Assembly (NCBI GenBank): GCA_003564655.1
Contig: PXES01000245.1
Coordinates: forward strand, 1-12,152
Length of the DNA stretch: 12,152 bases
Direction of reading: 5' to 3'
From: Paracoccaceae bacterium
GTDB lineage: Bacteria > Pseudomonadota > Alphaproteobacteria > Rhodobacterales > Rhodobacteraceae
How positions within the stretch are numbered: the first letter of the stretch is position 1; every line of letters starts with the position of its first letter. The translations under genes were made by a program, and so were the position numbers. Positions 7,314 to 12,152 of the stretch are shown here, piece after piece. The notes under the pieces were generated by a model, which saw only the letters and a list, made by a program, of their open reading frames with translations, did not search any database and had not been told where the DNA came from.

Positions 7314-8363
7314 TCAGCGGCGCACCGGGTAGGCGTCATTAAAGCCCAGCGACGTCACCCGTTCAAGCATCTGCCGCTGTTCGCCCGACGAATTCGCGGG
7401 CCCCACGACCACGCGCCAGAACGCGTTGCCCTGTGCGCTGCCCGAGGCGACACGCGCATTGAGCCCCGCGTCACGCGCCATGCGGGCCGCGCCTTCGGCG
7501 TTTTCCTCGACGCTGAAGATGCCAAGCTGGATGAAGGGCCGCTCGAGGCTGCTGGCGTCGGCGGATGCAGATGCAGCGGGCCGCGCATCCGGTGCCGGTT
7601 CGGCGGTCCCCTCATCTGCCCGCATTCGCGGCTGCGAAGCAGTTGCGGGCGCGTCGTCAAGCGCGGCATCATCGTCGAGAACGCGCGTCTGGATGGCCGT
7701 GTCCTCGGCCGGTTCGGGCGCGGCTTGGCGCCCGCCGAACAGCCGTCCCAGCAGGCCCCGGCGCGGTTGCGGTGCCTCGGCAGCGGCAGCGGGTGCGTCA
7801 GCGGCTGGCGCTTCATCGGCCGCGATGGCGTCGGCCGCAGCCATTTCCGGCGCCGCATCTTCCGGGGTCGCCTCGGGGTCAGGTGTGGCCTCGGGGTCCG
7901 ATTCGGGTGCTGTGGCGGGCGCTGGCTCTGGCGTCGGTTCCTCGAGCCGCAGCGCCACCACCTCGATCTCGGTCGGCGCACCGGCCAGCATGCCGATGGC
8001 ATTCGCCGCCTCGGCGGAGACCTGAAAAGACGGGCCGGGGTTTTCCCGCTCGCGCCGGAACAGCGCGCCCACGGTCTCCTGGCCGTTGGTGGTGTTGCGG
8101 ATGATCACCCGCTCGGGGCCGGTGACCTCGGGATGCGCAACCCAGACCCCACCCAGCGAGGGGCGTCCGTCCCACAAGCCGTTCTCGCGGCGCGAAAAGA
8201 CGCTGGGATCCTCGACATCACGCTCGACCGCGCTGCTGCGCGTGCTGGCCCCGTCGCGCGCCGTGGTGCCGTTGCTGCCGTCCATACAGGCGGACAGGCC
8301 AAAGGCCATCACAAGGCCGAGGCCCGCCCCCGGGCCCAGATACCGATTCACGAAACTGCTCAT
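7314..8363 (-). CDS. SPOR-domain lipoprotein, RlpA-like
   Basis: This is a 349-residue lipoprotein predicted to bind denuded septal glycan. Its signal peptide ends in a lipobox LSAC with Cys26 as the lipidation site. Residues about 72-140 (W-V-A-H-P, then GALFRRE, then SAEAANAIGMLAGAPTEIEV) resemble the second half of an RlpA double-psi beta-barrel, where an AA-x-x-L/I-G segment precedes the last strand; this is my inference. Residues 141-270 form a Pro/Ala/Glu-rich low-complexity linker that can span the periplasm. Residues 276-349 are a SPOR domain, with FIQLGIFSVEENA, then AFWRVVVGP and a final R-R. Catalytic residues of RlpA lytic transglycosylases are not recognisable. The gene stands directly upstream of a DacC-type gene, as rlpA does beside dacA in E. 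coli. The ATG at 8363 is chosen for the signal peptide and GGAG 9 nt upstream; longer in-frame extension would overrun the neighbouring gene. Confidence 0.85.
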   Translation of the reverse strand: MSSFVNRYLGPGAGLGLVMAFGLSACMDGSNGTTARDGASTRSSAVERDVEDPSVFSRRENGLWDGRPSLGGVWVAHPEVTGPERVIIRNTTNGQETVGALFRRERENPGPSFQVSAEAANAIGMLAGAPTEIEVVALRLEEPTPEPAPATAPESDPEATPDPEATPEDAAPEMAAADAIAADEAPAADAPAAAAEAPQPRRGLLGRLFGGRQAAPEPAEDTAIQTRVLDDDAALDDAPATASQPRMRADEGTAEPAPDARPAASASADASSLERPFIQLGIFSVEENAEGAARMARDAGLNARVASGSAQGNAFWRVVVGPANSSGEQRQMLERVTSLGFNDAYPVRR

Positions 8364-8608
8364 CCTGCCGCTCTCCGCCTCGATTCTCGGCCCGTTCGCT
8401 GCCCTGATCTGATGCCAGGTTCCGGGGCGCGCCAAGATCCGGCGGCCCTGCCGAGGGTGCTTGCCGCAGCGACCCGATCCGGACCGCCGCACTTCGGCGC
8501 ATACTAACGCCAGCGGGCGGCTGAAGAAAGCACCATCGTCGGGGGCGCCACGCGGGTGGCGAAACCTCGCGGGGTTGTGACCCGGTCGCGGGCGAGATGC
8601 GGCGCGCC
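8364..8608. other. 245-bp intergenic region without a convincing gene
   Basis: This gap separates two minus-strand genes. It holds the ribosome binding site of the SPOR lipoprotein (GGAG about 9 nt before its start), the candidate promoter at 8501-8529, and a small perfect hairpin CGCCAC-GCGG-GTGGCG at 8546-8561. The hairpin sits about 50 nt past the stop of the exported TagO-like gene. It lacks a following T-run in the minus sense, so it is at best a weak terminator. In-frame open sequence runs through the gap but has no protein-like features. Confidence 0.5.
8501..8529 (-). promoter_or_regulatory. Candidate promoter for the SPOR-lipoprotein/dacC/tmk/holB unit
   Basis: On the minus strand, TTTCTT (8524-8529) and TAGTAT (8501-8506) are separated by 17 nt and lie about 140 nt before the start at 8363. 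TAGTAT is a good -10 candidate, being one of few A/T-rich hexamers in this gap, but the -35 match to TTGACA is poor. The location ahead of the first gene of the unit is the main support. Confidence 0.28.
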
Positions 8609-9127
8609 TTAGCCGAGCGGAATGTCGCAGGCGTGCGCGGCCTCGGCCACATGCGCCGCCGCCCCTTGCAGCGAGACACTGCCGGTCAGCCCGTGCACGC
8701 GGAAGGTCACGCGGTCGACCCCTTGCGCCACGGCTGCCGCAAAGCCCGCCGCATCCAGCGAGACGACCGAAAAGGACGATCCGGCGCGACCGGGGAGCAC
8801 CCTCCAGCTTTCGGTCTGCGCGGGGTCGCTGTCGATGCGCCACGCCACTGGCGCGTGATCGTCCATCGTGATGAATTCCAGCGCGACCATTGGCTGATAG
8901 GGCGCGATCACGGCCCCGAACCGGCCTTCCGAACACTGGAACTGCAAGAGCAGCCCGTCAGACGTGCCCACCCCCGCGGTGACGATCCGCGCATCGGTGA
9001 TCGGGTCGGTGTTGACGACATGCCCCCAAAGGTCGACCCCCGGCTCATTGCCCGTGACCGGGGTGGACCAGACCGTGACCCCCAGAAGGGCGCAAAGCGA
9101 TATCATCGGGGGCAGGCGGGTCGGCAT
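8609..9127 (-). CDS. Exported hypothetical protein, TagO/VasI-like layout
   Basis: No function is assigned. The 172-residue product begins with a signal peptide (hydrophobic ISLCALLGVTVW, likely cleaved near TG-NEP, residues 25-28), so the mature protein of about 145 residues should be periplasmic or secreted. The mature part has a WG-x-V start, DPITDARIV, a beta-rich core with QFQCSEG, WRIDSDPA, and a C-terminal HACDIPLG. The two cysteines, in QFQC and HAC, could form a disulphide. This order (W-x-V, D-x-D/T-D, L-x-C, R-x-D, final A-C) recalls TagO/VasI accessory proteins of type VI secretion, but the resemblance is by eye and no T6SS gene is nearby. The start at 9127 has GGAG 9 nt upstream. 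It is divergent from the membrane hydrolase/P450 unit, with a 160-bp shared promoter region. Confidence 0.78.
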   Translation of the reverse strand: MPTRLPPMISLCALLGVTVWSTPVTGNEPGVDLWGHVVNTDPITDARIVTAGVGTSDGLLLQFQCSEGRFGAVIAPYQPMVALEFITMDDHAPVAWRIDSDPAQTESWRVLPGRAGSSFSVVSLDAAGFAAAVAQGVDRVTFRVHGLTGSVSLQGAAAHVAEAAHACDIPLG

Positions 9128-9287
9128 GGGGCGGGCTCCGTGGTTTGTGACGCGCTCGATCCTTGCTGCCCATTGCGGTCAAAGCATGGCGAAAGCCGCG
9201 CGTTCTTTGGTGCGCGTCCGCAGCCCTCATGCGGCTTAATCTTGCCGCGATTTCGGGGTATCGTCGGCACCAACACAGGCAGGCACC
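9128..9287. promoter_or_regulatory. Divergent intergenic promoter region
   Basis: This 160-bp gap separates two divergent genes and must carry both promoters. For the minus-strand gene a good -35 element, TTGACC, lies at 9177-9182 (minus sense), but the -10 position 17 nt on (TCGAGC) is poor. For the plus-strand gene a candidate pair is listed separately at 9236-9264. No long inverted repeat that would mark an operator is seen. Confidence 0.5.
9236..9264 (+). promoter_or_regulatory. Candidate promoter of the membrane hydrolase/P450 unit
   Basis: TTAATC (9236-9241) and TATCGT (9259-9264) are 17 nt apart and end 23 nt before the start at 9288. The -10 matches TATAAT at four of six positions, and the -35 is weak. 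The short leader would contain the GGCAGG ribosome binding site at about 9279-9284. Confidence 0.3.
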
Positions 9288-10538
9288 ATGGCAGAGCGCG
9301 CAAGGACCGAGGAGCGCCCGCGCAGACAGGCGCGGACCGCACAGACCGTGCGGCGGCGGCGCGTGTTCTACATCCCCGGCTATGACCCCTTTCCGCCCCG
9401 CCGCTACCGCGAGCTTTACCGCACGGAATCCGCCGCGCAGGCCGAGATCTCGGGCTACCGCATCCGCCAGCGGCCCAAACGCGGCGACGGTCCCTATGGC
9501 TGGGTCGTCACTTCGGATGTCGATGGCGCGCGGACCGAGGCCGAAATCAACATCCTCGAATGGTCGGACATCGTGCGCGCCTCGATGCGGGCGGGGGTGT
9601 TCTCGACCTATCTGCTGCTCGTGCGCACGGCGTGGATCTATCTCTCGACCGGGGCGTTGTTCCGGCTGTTCCGCCTGCGCGCGGGGCCCGCAATCGCGGC
9701 GATGTATCCGGTGGTGATGCTGCTGGGGCAACTGGCGATCGCGCTGGGACTGGGCGCCGGTCTGGCAGTGGCACTGGGGCTGGTGCTGCCGGGCTGGGCG
9801 GCGTGGCCGCTGGGACTGGCGGTGGTGCCGCTGGTGCTGCACGGATTCCGGCGCATCGACAGCCGCTTCTTCGTGCATTACCTGCTGCTGGATTTCGCCT
9901 TCACCGCGCGCCACCGGGGCCGCAACCCGCCCGAGTTGGAGGCGCGGCTGGACGACTTCGCGGTGCAGATTCGCGAGGCGCTGGAGGATCCCGCGGTGGA
10001 TGAGGTGTTGGTGGTCGGACATTCCTCTGGCGTACATCTGGGCGTGTCGGTGCTGGCCCGGGTTATCCGGGCCGGGCCGCAGGGCGCCGCGCGGCTGGGC
10101 TTCCTGTCGCTCGGCCATGTCGTGCCGATGCAGGCCTACTTGCCAGACGCACGGGCGCTGCGGGAGGATCTGCGCGCGCTCTCGATTAGTGACGCGCTTT
10201 TCTGGCTCGACGTGACCGCGCCGGGTGATGGCTGCTGCTATGCGCTGTGCGACCCGGTCTCGAGCGCGGGCGCGGCCCCGGCCTCGGGCAAGCGCTGGCC
10301 GCTGGTGATCTCGGCGGCCTTTACCCAGTCGCTGCGCCCCGAGACCTGGCGCAAGTATCGCCGCCGCTATTTCCGCCTGCATTTCCAGTATCTCTGCGCG
10401 TTCGACGCGCCGCGCGACTATGACTATTTCCTGATTACGGCAGGCCCGCTGGCGCTGGCCGACCGCTTTGCCGGGCGCAAGCCCTCGGCCTCGGTCAGCC
10501 ATGCCTGCACCTTGCCCGCCTCCGAGCGGCTGGGCTGA
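9288..10538 (+). CDS. Membrane protein with alpha/beta-hydrolase nucleophile elbow
   Basis: I do not recognise a named family. The 416-residue protein has an Arg-rich N-terminus (10 Arg in the first 25 residues) followed by a strand and turn RVFYIPGYDPF (25-35), which looks like the first strand and oxyanion loop of an alpha/beta hydrolase. A hydrophobic hairpin of two membrane segments lies at about 138-166 and 171-187. After it comes LVVGHSSGVHLG (241-252), a G-x-S-x-G nucleophile elbow with candidate Ser246. A catalytic acid and His cannot be assigned; His277 or His405 and several Asp residues are possible. Positive-inside reasoning would put both the N-terminus and the hydrolase domain in the cytoplasm. 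The stop overlaps the P450 start by one base (TGATG), so the two are translationally coupled and probably work together. A lipid-like substrate is an inference only. Confidence 0.85.
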   Translation: MAERARTEERPRRQARTAQTVRRRRVFYIPGYDPFPPRRYRELYRTESAAQAEISGYRIRQRPKRGDGPYGWVVTSDVDGARTEAEINILEWSDIVRASMRAGVFSTYLLLVRTAWIYLSTGALFRLFRLRAGPAIAAMYPVVMLLGQLAIALGLGAGLAVALGLVLPGWAAWPLGLAVVPLVLHGFRRIDSRFFVHYLLLDFAFTARHRGRNPPELEARLDDFAVQIREALEDPAVDEVLVVGHSSGVHLGVSVLARVIRAGPQGAARLGFLSLGHVVPMQAYLPDARALREDLRALSISDALFWLDVTAPGDGCCYALCDPVSSAGAAPASGKRWPLVISAAFTQSLRPETWRKYRRRYFRLHFQYLCAFDAPRDYDYFLITAGPLALADRFAGRKPSASVSHACTLPASERLG

Positions 10539-11896
10539 TGCGCCCGCCGATGCCCGATCATCGCCCCGACCGGCTGCCCCTCTGGCGGCACATCGCGCTC
10601 TTCCGGCGCGATATCCTGTCGGCGCAGCCCGCACGGCTCTACCGCGCGCGCATGGCCGAGGTGAAGCTGCCCTTCCTGCATTCGGTCATGGTCAACACGC
10701 CCGAGCTGGTGCGGCTGGTGCTGCAGGAACGCCCCGCCGATTTCCCCAAATCCGCCCGCGTGCGCGAGGGATTGCGCCCGCTCCTGGGCGACTCGATCTT
10801 CATCACCAATGGCGCGGTCTGGGCGCGGCAGCGCCGCATGATCGACCCGGCCTTCGAGGGCGGGCGCACGCGCGAAAGCTTTCCGGCCATGTGGGCGGCC
10901 GCCGAGGCGATGGCCGCGCGGCTTGCCCCCGGCGAGATCGAGGTCGAGGCGGCGATGAGCCATGTCACCGCCGATGTGATCTTCCGTACGCTGTTTTCCG
11001 TGCCGATCGAGGAGGCGACCGCCGCCGAGGTCTACCGTGCCTTTCGCGCCCATCAGCGCGCCAATCCGATCCTGAACCCGGCGGCGCTGGTGCCGATGCC
11101 GCCCTGGGTGCCGCGCCTCTTTCCGCGCAAGACCCGCGCCACGGCAGCACGCATCCGCGCGCTGATCACCCGCATGGTGGACGCGCGCATGGCCGAGATC
11201 GCGGCCGGCACCGCGCCCGACGACCTCGCGACCAAGATCATGACCACCACCGACCCCGAGACCGGCGCGCGCTTCTCGACCGAAGAGATGGTCGATCAGG
11301 TGGCGATCTTCTTTCTGGCGGGCCACGAGACCAGCGCCTCGGCGCTTGCCTGGACGCTGTGGCTGGTTGCGGCGCATCCCGACTGGCAGGCGCGGCTGCG
11401 GGATGAGGCGGCGGTGCTGTGCGGGTCCATCGGTGGCGTTTCCCCCGATTTCAGTGTGCTGCGCGCGATGCCGCTCATTCGCGACACCTTCCGCGAGGCG
11501 TTGCGGCTTTACCCGCCCGTGCCGATGATGGTGCGCGAGGCGGCGGGGCCCGAGTGCTTCCGCGGTCGCGATCTGGGGGCAGGGGCGCAGGTCATCGTCT
11601 CGCCCTGGCACATGGGCCGCAATGAACGCATCTGGGACGACCCGCATGATTTCCGCCCCGAACGCTGGCAGGACCCGGCGACAACGGCATGCGCGCGCGC
11701 GGGCTTCCTGCCCTTCTCCGCCGGGCCGCGCGTCTGCCCCGGCGCGGGCTTCGCCATGGCCGAGGCCGTGCTGATTCTCGCGCGCATCCTCTGCGCGTGG
11801 GAGGTGCAGCCGCTGCCCGGCGCCGTGCCGCAACCCGTCGCGCAACTCACCGTGCGGGCGCGGGACGGGATTCGGGTCGTGCTGTCGCGGCGCTGA
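10538..11896 (+). CDS. Cytochrome P450
   Basis: This is a haem-thiolate monooxygenase of 452 residues, a normal length for a soluble bacterial P450. The I-helix motif AGHETS is at 261-266, with Thr265 for oxygen activation. The K-helix ExxR is Glu320-x-x-Arg323, followed by LYPPVP. The PERW form of the PERF motif is in DFRPERWQDP. The haem loop FSAGPRVCPG has Cys400 as the thiolate ligand. An N-terminal stretch GDSIFITNGAVWARQRRMIDPAF resembles the C-helix WxxxR region that contacts the haem propionates. There is no N-terminal membrane anchor. No ferredoxin or reductase gene is visible in the window, so the redox partner must be encoded elsewhere. The ATG overlaps the upstream stop; an ATG four codons later (10550) is an alternative. 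Substrate is unknown, and the coupled membrane hydrolase-like gene is the best clue. Confidence 0.95.
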   Translation: MRPPMPDHRPDRLPLWRHIALFRRDILSAQPARLYRARMAEVKLPFLHSVMVNTPELVRLVLQERPADFPKSARVREGLRPLLGDSIFITNGAVWARQRRMIDPAFEGGRTRESFPAMWAAAEAMAARLAPGEIEVEAAMSHVTADVIFRTLFSVPIEEATAAEVYRAFRAHQRANPILNPAALVPMPPWVPRLFPRKTRATAARIRALITRMVDARMAEIAAGTAPDDLATKIMTTTDPETGARFSTEEMVDQVAIFFLAGHETSASALAWTLWLVAAHPDWQARLRDEAAVLCGSIGGVSPDFSVLRAMPLIRDTFREALRLYPPVPMMVREAAGPECFRGRDLGAGAQVIVSPWHMGRNERIWDDPHDFRPERWQDPATTACARAGFLPFSAGPRVCPGAGFAMAEAVLILARILCAWEVQPLPGAVPQPVAQLTVRARDGIRVVLSRR

Positions 11897-12005
11897 TCTG
11901 GCAGGTTTTGCTGTCATGGCGCAGCTCGTCGAAGGTGGTGCCCGGCGGCGCCCCGTCAGCGCGGATGCGCCCGCAGATCAGGCGACGCTGGTCCTGGACG
12001 AGCAT
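11847..12005 (-). CDS. Doubtful small ORF convergent with the P450 gene
   Basis: This is a 52-codon minus-strand frame starting at ATG 12005 whose last 50 bases overlap the P450 3' end. Its first 38 codons have G or C at the third position in 34 cases, and the peptide (RRLICGRIRADG, then TTFDELRHD, two Cys) looks more protein-like than chance. Against it, no ribosome binding site precedes the ATG, and the frame is open further upstream to the window edge, so the true start may lie elsewhere. A plus-strand frame of 51 codons (11916-12071) covers the same bases but has a less biased third position. It may be a gene remnant. No family is recognised. Confidence 0.25.
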   Translation of the reverse strand: MLVQDQRRLICGRIRADGAPPGTTFDELRHDSKTCQISAATARPESRPAPAR

Positions 12006-12045
12006 TCGGCAGTTTTTTCGCCCGCCTGTGCATTTTCCCTCTTGC

Positions 12046-12137
12046 GTGTTGTTGGAGTAGTATCTAGATAGCGCTTCACCGGCGGCGCTTTGGTGTTGCT
12101 GGAGGGTTCTGGACGGATCGGGGCTGGAAGGTTCTGG
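12046..12137. repeat. Imperfect short repeats in the AT-richer right flank
   Basis: Two families of short direct repeats are present. GTGTTGTTGGAG (12046-12057) recurs as GTGTTGCTGGAG (12093-12104), with one mismatch at 47-nt spacing. CTGGAGGGTTCTGG (12099-12112) recurs as CTGGAAGGTTCTGG (12124-12137), with one mismatch at 25-nt spacing. Between them lies the perfect palindrome TATCTAGATA (12061-12070). They sit outside any convincing gene and could be operator sites for a gene beyond the window, or a decayed mobile-element end. Confidence 0.55.
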
Positions 12138-12152
12138 TGTCTGGGGCGAACA

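Noticed and set aside
6774..8507. 577-codon plus-strand open frame opposite dacC and the SPOR lipoprotein
   Set aside because: It has an Arg/Gly/His-rich composition with no domain, while the minus strand carries catalytic motifs, a lipobox and a SPOR domain over the same bases.
8364..8936. Upstream extension of the SPOR lipoprotein frame to an ATG at 8936
   Set aside because: It would add about 190 low-complexity residues before the signal peptide and overlap the neighbouring exported protein gene. The lipobox at residue 26 from the 8363 start is decisive.
9045..10634. 529-codon minus-strand frame opposite the membrane hydrolase-like gene
   Set aside because: The composition is Arg/Gln/His-rich and no motif is seen. 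The plus strand has membrane segments, a nucleophile elbow and a coupled P450 downstream.
10424..11917. 497-codon minus-strand frame opposite the P450
   Set aside because: It lies opposite a complete set of P450 motifs and has the antisense Arg/His/Gly composition.

Overview
The window is GC-rich, with strong G/C preference at third codon positions, short intergenic gaps and coupled starts. Its proteins (an RlpA-like SPOR lipoprotein beside a DacC-type carboxypeptidase, then tmk-holB-tatD-MBL hydrolase) look alphaproteobacterial, most likely Rhodobacterales. That assignment rests on protein and codon character alone; no rRNA or tRNA is present.

Layout. (1) 1-1542, plus strand: the 3' end of a PotB-type permease and a complete PotC-type permease of a polyamine-family ABC importer, closed by a GC-rich hairpin at 1566-1593. 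(2) 1736-8363, minus strand, transcribed from high to low coordinates: SPOR lipoprotein, D-Ala-D-Ala carboxypeptidase, thymidylate kinase, DNA polymerase III delta', TatD hydrolase, PhnP-like MBL hydrolase, AEC-family transporter. Gaps are 2-30 nt or a 4-nt overlap, except for 84 nt before holB that hold a perfect 18-bp inverted repeat. (3) 8609-9127, minus strand: a small exported protein with a TagO/VasI-like layout, divergent from the next unit. (4) 9288-11896, plus strand: a two-gene unit joined by TGATG, a membrane protein with an alpha/beta-hydrolase nucleophile elbow followed by a cytochrome P450. (5) 11897-12152: AT-richer, mostly non-coding sequence with imperfect repeats, a 10-bp palindrome and one doubtful small minus-strand ORF.

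The long minus-strand unit joins envelope work (peptidoglycan-binding lipoprotein, PG carboxypeptidase) to dTTP synthesis, the polymerase III clamp loader and small metal-dependent hydrolases. This is housekeeping content. The least ordinary parts are the membrane hydrolase-like/P450 pair, the exported TagO-like orphan next to it, and the holB leader hairpin. I see no CRISPR array, prophage, intact insertion sequence or recognisable defence system.
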